Part shown: positions 46,006 through 56,587 of the stretch, in pieces | Layout of the letters: each line of letters opens with the position of its first letter | Position numbering within the stretch: the first letter of the stretch is position 1 | From: Ceratobasidium sp. AG-K | Taxonomy: Eukaryota > Basidiomycota > Agaricomycetes > Cantharellales > Ceratobasidiaceae | DNA: 64,000 nucleotides | Direction of reading: 5' to 3' | NCBI GenBank assembly: GCA_037039685.1 | Contig: JAWNGF010000013.1 | Span: 1,261,001-1,325,000, forward strand | Translations under genes and position numbers: made by a program | The notes under the pieces: generated by a model | The model's database searches: none | The model's input: the letters and a program-made list of their open reading frames with translations, nothing else | Told to the model about the DNA's origin: nothing

Positions 46006-48916
46006 CTAGGCGGGAGCGATACGGGACACACTTTTCTTGGGTCCATTTCGGTATGTGAGAATAAGCAAACACCGAGCGCGGGTGCAACCGACATAAAGCA
46101 GCCTCCTAACCACGAAAAGCATGGTCAGCTCTGCGTATAACCATTCACACCGAATCTTACCGCGATTCATTTATCTCCGAGACCTTTGAACAACGTTGCG
46201 ACGGATAGATGTTGTCGGTCACTGCGACCAGTGTAAAGGGTAAACCGGCGTGAAGTGAACAAGCGCGTACCGTTTGGAACAATAACCACGGGCCATTCCA
46301 GGCCCTTGGACGCGTGACAAGTCATGATGTTTACTTTCTGAAATAGGTATGAGCAAGTGTGGGGCCAAGTGCTTAAGCAAGTCACCGTGGAATCCGATAG
46401 CACTTCCACTCTCGACAGCTCGTCGATGTACGCAATGTATGCGTGCGTGGGAGATTGGGATCCCGCGGTAGCTCTAGAAATCAACTTCGATGCAAGCTAC
46501 AAACTCGATTCCCTCACCTCGATTGTCTGCCAAATTTGTGTACATCGCCTTTGAGCTTTGCTATAATGCGTTGATTGCTCCCCATTTCCCTTGTTTTTCT
46601 AGGGCTCCAGTATTCCAGTGTGTGTTCGATCACTTCGTCAAGCAGTTCTGCAGGCGAATCACCCTAGATAAAATGAACGTGAACAAAGTACCACAGCTTT
46701 TTTGAACACCACGCATCCTACATATCAAAGGGGTTCAACGGATAAGGAACTTACATGCGTTATCCTTTCTCGTAAATAGTCAATGAATACAACCAATGAT
46801 CGCAACGTTTGCCTTGTCGACGCGCGTATATTAGGCTGTGGGCTTTTGCATAGAGCTCGAACCATGTCCATGGCAGTCATTTTCCGTCTTGGGGCCGCAG
46901 TCGCTATAGCCGCAATCATCTACCCAACGGGATCCGAACGCATAGCTCAGCATAACCCAAATACTCGTTTCAGAACGTACACTGTTTTCGATACCATCGG
47001 TGTTTTCCAGTATCCCAAGTAGAGCGGGCGTATAATTCGGGCTCGCTGCCAGCCTCAGGTATTCTAAAAGGTCTTTGACTATGGAGCAGTGATACAGCCA
47101 ATGCTTATACTCTGGAAGTTTTCGACACGGAATCTCACAATCCTTGAGCATATTTTCGAGATCATGACCTTCCCCATTTGTACGAACTAATTTAACTAGT
47201 TAGTACAATGATATTCACCGAGGGACAGTTACATCTGCGCCACCCACCGAGTATAGCGAAATCGCCGTATGTCAACATGCCCTCAGAATCGGCAATCAGT
47301 CGTCGGATTTCCAAACCAATGTGGCCTGCCTCGTCGTCCCGATTCGAGGTTTTTACGAGGCACGGGAGAGGTCCCTTTGGTTTTTGGGACGTGAACAGTG
47401 CCTTTCTTGGTCTATCATTGTCTGGAGAGGATTGTTATTAAGATCCCAATATCGTTGTCGCGTCCTGCCCACCCTGTGATATGATCGCTTGGGCAAAGTC
47501 GAGAATTGCACCAGTAGAACGATAGTTCTCCTCGAGTTTAATGATGTGAGTTTCAGGAAAGTCTAACGATTTATATTTCAGAATTTGTTTATTTGCTCAA
47601 ATCGCTTGCATCTCCCGAGCTTACCTTCTATCATACGCTGAAAGTTCACAAGCTCTGGGTCGCCGATGAGCAGCCGATTGCATATTTTTCACTGCCCAGG
47701 GTAAAGAGATCTCACCCGCAAATCTCCATTCGTATACTAGTGATATAATTCAGTTTCCTCGCCACCATAGGAAAGATTTTGATAAGACGAACCACCCTGA
47801 TCATAATCACCCACAACAACTAAGCTGGCGCCACTAGCGGTCGCGAGGGTTCGGATAAACTCATATTGTTGGGAGCTCGTGTCCTGGCTAAGTCGACCAT
47901 TAATAATGCTTGTCCACAAGGTGCGGAGACCTACTTACTATTCATCTACCAAAATGTGTTTGATATGGGAGACAGTGGACGGGTGTGCTTCGATTAGTTT
48001 CTTGGTCTCTATCATGAGGTCGTCAAAATCTAAAGCGTTCGAGAGTCGTAATGTGGAGTTGTAGCCCTCAACTACACGCTCAAATACTTCAAACTCGAAA
48101 ATTTCCCAGAATTCCGGACCAGAGTCTCGGTAAATATCCCAGAGTGAGCGAGAACTCAAATAGACCTTGTGTTTTGCTATCAAGGTCTGAACAGTTCGAG
48201 TCAATACGCAATCGTCATGATGAGGTAGGTGATATTTAATTAGAAAATCAAGTAGCTTCCCACTAAACAATAACGTTCATTTATTGTAACAAACGAAACT
48301 ATCACACTCACCGTGGCCTGTCGCCCCAGAGGGAGATATTGCTGTCCGAGTTCTGGCGTAGATATCTAGACATCGAGTGTATTAGGTGGCAAGAATGCAG
48401 ATAGACTTGGACCAGCACATAGACATACCGCACGCAAATTGAGTGGAATGTACCAATCAGCAACTTTTCACTTTGACCCAGGCCAATTAACTTGGACAAT
48501 TGATTCTTCAATTGTTGGCCGGCTTCCCGCTTGAAAGTCATTACAGCCACAGATGAGGAGAATCCGAGTGTGAGTTGAAAACGCTCCACAGCGGTCGCGC
48601 ACAAGACTTTGGTTTTCCCAGTGCCTGGTCCAGCAAGAATTTGCAGCGGCTTGGATGAAGGGAACGTGGCCGCTGTTTCAAACATAAATTCAACGAGGAA
48701 GCGCAAGTTGAAAGCACCAATTTATTCACCTTGGTACTGAGATTGGTTAAGACCCTCAAGATGCTTAGGAAATGGACGGTGCGACGAGCTGGACGCGCGG
48801 CTAGAGCGCTGAACCTCACTACTATGCTTCAGTGAAGCAATCGATATTCCGAATACGCAATGGGGACTATGGGCTAAGATTGGTCCCCTAGATCGCGCTC
48901 TAGCATGCCTGAGCAT
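46006..48916 (-). pseudogene. UvrD/Rep-family (Srs2-like) DNA helicase gene with probable lesions
   Basis: SF1A 3'-5' helicase related to Srs2/UvrD, nuclear or mitochondrial. Q motif 'LNQSQYQAATFPSSKP' (across an intron), Walker A 'LQILAGPGTGKTKVL', Ia 'VAVMTFKREAGQQLK', 'LIGTFHSICVRY', 'ALDFDDLMI', Walker B 'HILVDEFQDTSSQQYEFIRT', 'VVVGDYDQ', 'IIKLEENYRSTGAILDFAQA', 'LENMLKDCEIPCRKLPEY', V 'NIMTCHASKGLEWPVVIVPN' and VI 'RRLLYVGCTRARCLLIL'. Most exons splice in frame. Two places do not. Near 47660 'SATQSL' and 'VNFQRMIE' are one base out of frame and the motif III segment after 'GDYDQ' is degraded. An in-frame TAG at 46006-46008 precedes 54 open codons that still contain an 'LS.FI' tail (to 45817). 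It is probably a recent pseudogene; sequencing error is possible. Confidence 0.72.
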
Positions 48917-49152
48917 TTCAAAGTAATACGTGGTGTGGAGCGTAGTTCAAGCTAACTGGCAAGTGGCTCGAAACAAAGGAAGGTGATAGCCACAATCAGC
49001 AAAGTCCGCTCACGTGACCTAGATTTTTTCTTTTTTTTGAATACATCTTTATCGAGCCACATGAACACAAGGTCAAACCTCTCGAAGTCAACGTAGACCC
49101 AACGGTCGGAAAAGAAAGTAAGAAAACAAACTGTCCGCACAAAGGTAACTCA

Positions 49153-49160
49153 GGCACGGT
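49153..49160. repeat. Target-site duplication of the MITE (left)
   Basis: GGCACGGT, repeated exactly at 49409-49416. Confidence 0.93.
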
Positions 49161-49408
49161 CAGTGTTGTCAACTGGGGGTCAGTGACCCTAGCTTGATCC
49201 GGTTTCCGGAGTCTTGCCCTTGCTCGTATCTCATTATCTGACTGAAAAACAGCTCAACTAGTGTTAATTGATTGTTCCCGTAGAAGGGATTTGGGCTACT
49301 ATAAGAAGTTTCGGTGCTGAAAACCCAGCTACGGACAAGATAGAGGTAGCAGTTGGACCCCGGAAACCGGGTCAAGCTAGGGTCACTGACCCACAATTGA
49401 CAACACTG
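49161..49408. mobile_element. hAT-type MITE with 53-bp inverted repeats
   Basis: 248 bp, non-coding. The left end starts CAGTGTTGTCAACTGGGGGT and the right end is its inverse complement; 49 of 53 terminal bases (49161-49213 against 49356-49408) pair. Both flanks carry GGCACGGT (49153-49160 and 49409-49416), a perfect 8-bp target duplication. The 8-bp duplication and CAGTG start are diagnostic of the hAT superfamily. The inner 142 bp encode nothing, so it must be moved by another element's transposase. The perfect duplication suggests a fairly young insertion. Confidence 0.93.
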
Positions 49409-50062
49409 GGCACGGTCAAAAGAGTACGTGACCTGAAAAATGAATCGCACTCGTGTACCTTGCTCTGCGTTCGCATGGTCCAATCTTATCACCTGCTATT
49501 AATTTCCCCTCATGTCCTCCAAGATCCGACCTCTCTGCACCTAGACAGCCGCACGGCATCTCTTGCCCCTCGTACAACTCAATGATTCGTGGCTGGACCG
49601 CCTTGTGCAACCGGTTTACACGATGATGTCAGCGGTCTTGTTCATGTCTCAGCGTCGTACAACCATTCGAGCTGTATGGGCGTCGCACGGCATTTGAATG
49701 GCGAACAGGATGCAATTTCAGTGATTTTATCCCTATACTTGCTGGAGGTTATATTTACGAACGGCTTGAAACCATTTGAAACCCAAGTCGGGAATGTGCA
49801 GCTGGAAGATATTTGATTTGGTGTCTACTGTAGACCTTCGACAAGATTTTTGAACTTCTCACAAAAAGGAGGAAAATTATCGGGTGGGAGTGACCTTAAC
49901 GTAGCGATGTGATTAAAATAACAATAGATATGTATACAATCATACGAGGGGCGAATTTTCGTAGCACCTTGCCAACTCTCAACTCGCGGTCGGCAAATCC
50001 TTGCTCTGTGACTGGGCCAAATAGTCCGAATAGTACTAATTTATTCCCTCTATATCCACGTG

Positions 50063-50773
50063 ATGGCACCACCCACTATCCCCAGCCACTCCGACCTGTC
50101 CATCATGCAATATGAAACCAAGTACACCGTCTCTCTCCAGGGCCAACGCTTTTGGCTCACTTGCCCCCAGATTGAATTTGACAGTCCAAACTACTTTACT
50201 GCCTGCTTTCTTGGCGAGTTCAAAGAAGCCCAGACCCCAAACCTCGAACTGAACGGAGACCCAGCGCAGTTCTCTCTGATAGACGCATTTTTGTGGATAC
50301 AAAGTCATGCCGCTCGACGAAGGCACCTTTGCCCGAGTTCGTTTATCCTCTGGCGTTTTGTCGAGGGATAAAACAGTCCTCAACCTTCGAGCAGATGCAG
50401 CCTTTTCCCAGCTCGACGGACTCGTTGCGGCCTGTGACGACTACATTAGTCTCAAAGGGATTAGAGATCCCTCAAGGCATGACTACGTCGTGGTCGGTTC
50501 CAAGTTCAAGAAGGGGGAAGGTAAGCTGGGGTTCTTCGGTGTTATTCGTACGCTGAATAGTTGCCTCACGCAGTACTTGTTGGACCAGTCTGGTCCACCC
50601 CAACTGCCAAACCGCCGCTCAAGGACCTCACGAGACCGGAGTCACTCGAACAGGGGTTCAACAGCCTACGTGCGATAGCTCCACTCGAGGAATTCGTCCA
50701 GCGTGAGGTGTATGACCATCCTGCTATAGCTTACCAAGTGCGTGGGATTCTATTGCATGGACCCACGCGTTGA
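50063..50773 (+). pseudogene. BTB/POZ (KCTD/T1-like) domain gene, copy 1, frameshifted
   Basis: The ATG at 50063 opens 'MAPPTIPSHSDLSIMQYETK', then the BTB strand-helix pattern 'YTVSLQGQRFWLTCPQIEFD', 'SPNYFTACFLGEF' and 'LNGDPAQFSLIDAFL'. The expected continuation 'GYKVMPLDEGTFARVRLSSG' lies in another frame from about 50294, so there are one extra or two missing bases inside TTTTTGTGG. It then runs 'LRADAAFSQLDGLVAACDDY' and 'DYVVVGSKFKKGE', and a 51-nt intron leads to 'VLVGPVWSTPTAKPPLKDL' and stop at 50773. BTB domains mediate oligomerisation and Cullin-3 binding; the partner is unknown. The paralogue at 51016 keeps the frame here, which supports a lesion in this copy. Confidence 0.7.
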
Positions 50774-51015
50774 GCGCCATCTGCGTTCTGTACCACGCAT
50801 ACAATCTTGTGCGCTTTGGTGGAGAGACTGCATGTTCAGAACCCATATTTGACTTGGTGCAAAAGTTTGTATATATGCTCGATGTTTCCTTACCAAGCAC
50901 TGTCTTTGGGGCTTTCCGTGGTTTCAATAACCAATCCGCATATTATCCGCCCACGTGGCACGCTATCCCGTTTGCCAGCCACATTGTCATCGCCACCACC
51001 ACTCCTCCCGCAAGC

Positions 51016-51805
51016 ATGGCAGTTAGCCCCACATATACTGTCTCTGTGCGCGGCACCGACTTCGCTTTGACTCGATCTCAAATTGATACCGATGCCCCCA
51101 ATTATTTTACTACACGCTTTCTGAGTAACTCCAATGGAACCCCGGCACGACACATCCAACTAGATCGCGACCCAGATTTGTTCCGTATTGTCACAGTGTA
51201 CTTGAGTGGCTATTCCGTGCTGCCACTGAGTGAAAGGGCTCTTCCCCCGACCATGTCAGCTGATGCGGCCTTGGCCAACCTACGCCGGGATGCGATTACT
51301 TATCAGCTAGATGGGTTGGTCCGGGCGTGCGATGAATTTATCGGGCTACGACAAGCCCAGCAACCCACACGTCAATACTTGGTACTTATGGCTAAGGGTA
51401 CTCTCGACGAGATGGATTCGTGCACAAGGATGATGGACGAGATGGGCGAAAATATATGTAGGTCTTGGACCGCACTTACCAAGGGAATGACATCCTAACT
51501 CCCAATGAGACGACCCTTTTGTTCACTTGCCGGCCAAGGCACAGTGGCAGGTGTACGTGGGGGAAGAAAAACTTGCTCAAGAACCGCTGAATCAATTACA
51601 AACACCTAGCTCAGTCACCGGTCATACAGGACTTCAACATATTTCGAGGATAGATACATTTGTATCCAAATCAATCCAGAATTATGATCCACACAGGTGG
51701 CGTCTCGTAGGTTGGCATGTAGGAGAAACATACGAATGGAACGGAGAGGCCGGGCTCAGCCATTATACGCTGTCGGTTGTGGTCGAAAACTTGCAGAATG
51801 CCTGA
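51016..51805 (+). CDS. BTB/POZ (KCTD/T1-like) domain protein, copy 2
   Basis: The ATG at 51016 opens 'MAVSPTYTVSVRGTDFALTR', 'SQIDTDAPNYFTTRFLSNSN', 'RHIQLDRDPDLFRIVTVYLS', 'GYSVLPLSERALPPTMSADA', 'RRDAITYQLDGLVRACDEFI' and 'QYLVLMAKGTLDEMD'. This is an uninterrupted BTB fold homologous to copy 1. A donor GTAGGT at 51458 and acceptor near 51538 would join a second coding block 'WQVYVGEEKLAQEPLNQLQT'...'VGETYEWNGEAGLSHYTLSV' ending at 51805. The phases do not match, so the 3' end is either frameshifted or spliced in a way I cannot see. Without splicing it stops at 51498. The frame is open upstream to 50770, but homology begins at this ATG. Confidence 0.7.
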
Positions 51806-52105
51806 AATGTAGTAATAAAAGAGTGTGACTGGGTGAAATGTTAATGATTTCATAGTTTACAAAATAATGTAGGTTGGTTGATTTGCGAACAAAGGATTAC
51901 AGTAATTCCAGGTACAGAATCTGATTTGGGAGGAGTGGGTAATCCAAACAGTACATGGGATTCCCAGAAGTATGGGAGTGGAAATTTGTGCCTACAATTC
52001 CCTTCTAGATGTAATTTTTCAATCTCATGTGATAATAAAAGTTATAGAAGCAATTCAACTCTGTAATGACAGTTTCCAAACACTGTGATCACAGCAATCC
52101 AGTAC

Positions 52106-52760
52106 AGTAGACTTTCAGTAGTTACTCTTCTGCTAAATGCTAGACATTGCAAGGGTCTTTTGATTGTAATTTTCCTGCCTGAGCCTTTGCATCACGTGAG
52201 CACAGCCACCCATGTGAGCACTGTATGTTCAAATATACACAAATGTTTTTACACTCCAACCAATATATGAGGGGAAGGATTGGGGATCTGAATAAAATCA
52301 ACCACATCTCTCCTTGACTTGTTCGACTTTTCTCTCTTTTTTTTCGTTCAAAATCACCATCAATTTGTGAGTTTGAAATGCATATACCTGCCTTATATCT
52401 AGTATTTGCTCATGTGTCCTATGGCAATCATGCCCAAGACTTGAAAGTGCCTTGCCTATCAGGAGAAGCTAAAGATTATTGACTTGTACCATTGAAACAA
52501 GTACAAGATGTCCATGGATGACTTCTTGGTTGTCCTCTAGCATGAGGGTTTTGCAACTATATGTGCTCAAACAATCTACTGTTATGTTTGCTCCAAGGAG
52601 GCAATTCATTGGCACCTGGCCTCGAACCCAAAGAGCACAAGCTTGTCCTGTAAATTGTCTGTTGCTTTGCCTGAGGTTGAAGCAGCACTGTGGGAGTGGA
52701 TTGTACTCAAGCACATCTGGAAATCTGTCATTTGCTACATAGTGATATGTATCCTATGTA
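52106..52760 (+). mobile_element. Remnant of a pogo-type (Tc1/mariner superfamily) DNA transposon, 5' part
   Basis: In one frame from 52448 to about 52735 the translation shows 'CLAYQEKLKIIDLYH', 'HEGFATICAQTI', 'SKEAIHWHLASNPKSTS' and 'ALPEVEAALWEWIVLKHIWK'. This is the psq helix-turn-helix followed by the CENP-B-type DNA-binding helix of pogo/Tigger transposases. Two stops interrupt it (TGA after 'LYH', TAG before 'HEGF'). No DDE catalytic domain follows, so the 3' part is lost. About 340 bp upstream CAGTAGACTTTCAGTAG at 52106, preceded by TA, may be the left terminal repeat; that part is weaker. Confidence 0.68.
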
Positions 52761-52825
52761 TGAATTGTAGCTCATGTGGTATATTGACTTTACTCAAATT
52801 ATCATATCAATATATAGCACTATGT

Positions 52826-52921
52826 GTCTGAAATGTAGTAGATTCCTCTGGAATGTAGCAATATGTATCAAGATGTAGTGAAATGTAGTGGTATGTAGCA
52901 GCATGTAGCTGAGATGTAGCA
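52826..52921. repeat. Cluster of ATGTAG motifs
   Basis: ATGTAG(T/C/A) occurs about eight times in some 95 bases with irregular 9-20 base spacing, plus one copy near 51805. It may belong to a transposon end; no terminal structure was identified. Confidence 0.6.
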
Positions 52922-53237
52922 GGCCCCAAATTTCTGATTGGTCAATTGACTTTGGACATTGTGACTGTGCACTTGCCATATAAGGCAACCCATTTGCCTA
53001 AAATAGGCAAAAATCATTACCATGTTTGGGATAATCTATCATGATTGATTTTGAGATTAACTATATCAGAACCATTGGAAATTCCTGTTTAGGATGCCAA
53101 TCACACCTGCTTTGGAACTCAGCTGACTTCAAACTCCAAGTGCCACTTGGCCTCTTGAACCTCCTTTTTCCCTTCCATCCCACCCCCCCACAGCACCCCC
53201 ATGTCACACTCAGGGGCATTTTATAGCATTTAGTTAT

Positions 53238-53469
53238 TGAAATGTATATAGTAGAGATAAGAGAAATGTTATTAATGAGTGACTATATACAAATAGAAGA
53301 GAGAGAATGATGAGAACGGCATGCAGAGTGTGCCTTATATACCCTACAGTAAAGTGTTGAGTATATGCTAGTACCTACTCTACTTTGCTTGATTGCTATC
53401 ACTTGTAGGTACTGGTAAGTGCTTATACATTCATTATGTATATACATTGGGTAATTATCTATTTCATCA
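53238..53469 (-). repeat. LTR of the Ty1/copia element (its 3' LTR)
   Basis: Read on the minus strand it starts TGATGAAATAGATAATTACC right after a polypurine tract GAGGGGGAG (plus-strand CTCCCCCTC, 53470-53478) and ends ...ATACATTTCA at 53238. The element's own TATA (GGTATATAAGG on the minus strand) lies near 53335. Length 232 bp. The other LTR is beyond the right window edge. Confidence 0.75.
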
Positions 53470-53737
53470 CTCCCCCTCAACTGAGTAAGTGTTAAAAAGA
53501 TTACAAGCAGAAATAGAAAATTATTGTCATACAGAAAGCAGACTAGAGTGACCATTGGAAAAGAAAAAAGGAAAAAGATAAGGGAATGAATCAGTTCCAA
53601 AGGTAATTGTCCTCATTGGCAAAAACTTGTTCACTGAGGATTGTATTCATGAAATAGTTGAATTGAGTTGCCGGCAACACCTTGGTAAATGTGTCAGCAA
53701 GGTTCTTGGCAGATATGACAGATGTGGTTGAAATGAG

Positions 53738-54125
53738 TCAGTTCTTGATTGTGTTGTGTACAAAATGGTGCTTGATGTTGATGTGCTTGGCACATGCATG
53801 GAATTGGGATTCAAAAGTCAACATAAGAGCTGCAAGGTTGTCAGAGACAATGAGGGTAGGTCCTGCTGAGGGGAATGAGAGTTCCTTGAAGAATCGATGC
53901 ATCCACAGCACCTGAGTTGTAGCTGAGGTAATTGACATGTACTTGGCTTCCATTGTTGAGAGAGCAAGGGTGGATTGCTTCTTGGAGAGCCAATATACTG
54001 TGGCACCTCCAAACATAAAGGCGTTGCTGGAAATGGATTTACAATCCATTGTGCTTGAAGCAAAATCCACATTGGCATAGCTGACTTTGCCAATCGTGGT
54101 TTTGAGATTCTTGCAGCAATGAGTA
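53738..54125 (-). pseudogene. Copia RNase H domain remnant
   Basis: Translates to 'VSYANVDFASSTMDCKSISS', 'FMFGGATVYWLSKKQSTLAL', 'STMEAKYMSITSATTQVLWM', 'LIVSDNLAALMLT' and 'HACAKHINIKHHFVHNTI'. These are the standard C-terminal copia motifs (SKKQ..V..ST.EAEY, SDN..A, R.KHI.I..H). The Glu of 'EAKY' and Asp of 'SDN' are kept. Confidence 0.9.
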
Positions 54126-55059
54126 AGACCTAGAAAGGAGGTACCCTTAAGGTATCAAAGAAGATTCTGGACAGCTGTAACCTGAGGAGGTCCATAGCAA
54201 GAATTGAATTGGGATAGGTAGGTGACAGCATAGGCAATGTCTGGACGTGTGCATATGCCCAGGCTGGTTCGCCATTGGCAATATCATTGACTGAGTCAAT
54301 TGGCACATAATTCAATATGTAAGTTGTTGCCTCAGGTGTAGGAGGAAGCATTGGGAGTTCAGGTGGTGGTACAACATTGCAGAGACAGTGGAAGTTGTCT
54401 GGAAGGTAATAGAGGGCTCCAGGTATGCAAGGGATGCCACTGGAGTCCGAGTCGCTAGTATCAGCGACCAGTGATGGTGTGTGTGTGTACAAAGACTCAT
54501 ACTCATCGTCACTAACAACTGTTGAGTCTGAGCAGAAAGTTGTGAGCTTGTCAATTGTTGGGAGGGCTGCCTGGTCCTTGATCTTCATTTGGATGCTACT
54601 GCACTCCTTCTCAAGTGAGATGGCCGGTGCTTTCAGTTGGCTGCGACATGATTGGATGCCAGGGCGAGTTGTTGTAGATACAGCATTGATAGATTGAATA
54701 GAAGCAAGAGTATTGGGTTGCATATCAGTGGGAGAGTGAGCAGACTGTGATGAAATTAATGAGGTGCTTTTGAGCTTGGTCTTTGGAGGAGTGGATGAAT
54801 GCACTGCCTTTTACTTGCTTTTCACCTCCTCTTTTATAGCTTTTGGTTGCCCATGTTGCTGAGTCTTTGCTTTGTCTTTTTCTCCCCCTGTTTCTGCATT
54901 TTCTCCTTGTTGCTTTGCCGTGCTGTCTTCTGGAACTTTCTCCTCCCCCTCAGCAGGTGGAGCAACCAACTCTTCCAATTGTAGGTTGTTTTGTTTGCCT
55001 TTATGCACCTGAATGACTTGCAGGAATGTAATATTGCATGAATACAATATTTTGTTTGC

Positions 55060-56141
55060 TCATTTCTTGTAGTATTGCCAGCTTTTACCTTGGTGGTCTG
55101 AAATCCCAGTGAAGATCGCTGTTGTCATCTTAGGATCCAACTTTGAGCAATCTCTGCTCTGATTCAGTATGTAGCACTTAGTTCCCCATGGCCTTAAAGT
55201 GCTAACATTGGGTTTCCCGCCCCAAAATGCTTTGAAGGGTGTTGGTTGAAATTCACTGTGCACATGGGTTGGCACACAATTTTTCAGGTAATAGGTGTAA
55301 GCAATTGCCTCATTCCATAGGAATAGCAGTGCCTGTGCTTTGATTAGCATTGCCCTGGCCTTCTTGGTAAGTGTCCTCTTCAGTCTCTCAGTGATTCCAT
55401 TCTGATGAGCTGAGTATGGTGATGTAGTCTCTAAGATTGTCCCTTTTCCACATGTATGCATCCTCCAATCTGTGTTAACAAATTCTCCACAATTATTGAA
55501 TCAGACTTTCTTGATTTTCATGTCCAGTCGTGTATTTATCATTGATTCAATTGCCTTGTATTTGTCAAGGGTTTTGTCTTTGTGTCTAAGGAATCCCAAA
55601 TGTGTGAATCAGGTTGCAATGTCTGTAAAGAACACATAATAGCGATTCCTGCCAATAGAATTAACCTTGGCAGGGCCCCAGCCATCAGTAACTATTAGTT
55701 CACCAATGTCTTTCACTACAGTCTGTAATTCCTTTGGGAAGGGCACTGTATGCACTTTTGCTTGTATGCATGCTTTGCACTTGAAGTTGAGTCCTTTGGG
55801 ACTTTCTGCCACTTCCATTCCACTAATGGCATTTGTTTCTTTATTTGTTCAAGTGCTTGGGGTCCTATATGCCCCAGTATCTTGTGCCATTCATACCAGG
55901 TGCATCCAGTATGCCTAAAAAGAGCGATTTCAGCGTTTATTTTTGACTTTTTGAGTTCCAATGCGTGGTCCATTTGGCATTGTATATGCCAAAGGCTTGC
56001 ATTTGGTCGGTTAGTATTTTTTCTGCCTGATGCAATTGTCTCTCTGTGTCTGCAGATGGTACAGAGGTTGCTTCCTTTGATTTTGATTTTGTAGCTGTTA
56101 TCAGTCACCTCAGATAAGCTGATAAGATTGACTAGGCACAT
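55060..56141 (-). pseudogene. Copia pre-integrase and integrase remnant
   Basis: GAG-pre-integrase zinc-binding part 'WYEWHKILGHIGPQ' and 'CKACIQAKVH' (H-H-C-C pattern), then 'VTDGWGPAKVNSIGRNRYYV' and 'FFTDIAT'. A stop and a frameshift near 55500-55610 precede 'ILETTSPYSAHQNGITERLK' with the integrase Glu. The usual first Asp region is present, but the domain cannot be read in one frame. Confidence 0.88.
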
Positions 56142-56142
56142 G
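56138..56142. repeat. Target-site duplication of the chromovirus (left, ACATG)
   Basis: ACATG before the 5' LTR; ACGTG at 63270-63274 after the 3' LTR. 5 bp as expected for Ty3/gypsy. The single difference is CG against CA. The copia reading frame continues across the site when the insertion is ignored. Confidence 0.85.
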
Positions 56143-56585
56143 TGTCACAACCTTTTCTCTTTCCTTGTTTCCTTTCCTGTTTGTCTTGTGTTTGGTCTTG
56201 TTCTTCTTGCCTTGGCGCATTTAGTTGCCTTTCTGTAAGCCATGGTCACGGGACATACCTGCCGGGCACGTCTTCTCTCTGCCTTGTTTGCCATGGACTT
56301 ATCTTGTGTCCTTTGTCTTGCCTGCGCTTCCCTCGGACTCTTGCTTTTTCCTTGTTCTCTCCCTTGTCACCTTCTATCTATTGTACATAGCCACACTAGA
56401 TAGTATATATACCAGCGACCCAAGTCTTGTCCCTACAAGACTTGTTCTCTTGTTGTTTTCCCCATCACTCATTGCGTGACTCACTTAGGCCTAAGCGCCA
56501 TACATTCGACCCTTGTTGTCACCCCAACCCCCATCCTCACTGCCTGTGGAGTCTCGGCCTCCAAGGTTCAACTAGGGTTGTGACA
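56143..56585 (+). repeat. 5' LTR of the chromovirus
   Basis: 443 bp, TGTCACAACC...GGTTGTGACA, with perfect 10-bp terminal inverted repeats. TATATATA at 56404 and a probable transcript start near 56435. Differs from the 3' LTR at 13 sites, all transitions. Confidence 0.96.
56404..56411 (+). promoter_or_regulatory. TATA box in the 5' LTR
   Basis: TATATATA, about 30 bp upstream of 56435, the place where the self-complementary transcript end would start. The same element is in the 3' LTR near 63088. Confidence 0.7.
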
Positions 56586-56587
56586 CT

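Larger units (their letters stand above)
48917..50062. other. Intergenic, contains one MITE
   Basis: Apart from the inverted-repeat element at 49161-49408 nothing is recognised. A T-rich run lies near 49025-49037. Confidence 0.6.
51806..53237. other. AT-rich transposon-derived region
   Basis: Composition drops sharply from the genes before it. It contains a pogo-type transposase fragment (separate entry) and a cluster of ATGTAG motifs at 52826-52921. No cellular gene seen. Confidence 0.6.

Noticed and set aside
52574..52584. AATCTACTG, inverted relative to CAGTAGACTT at 52106, as a right terminal repeat of a pogo MITE
   Set aside because: It falls inside the transposase coding part and is not followed by TA, so it is probably a chance match.
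56142..56479. Open frames of about 80 codons inside both LTRs
   Set aside because: They are low-complexity Leu/Ser/Pro translations of the C/T-rich LTR and occur in both copies only because LTRs are repeats.
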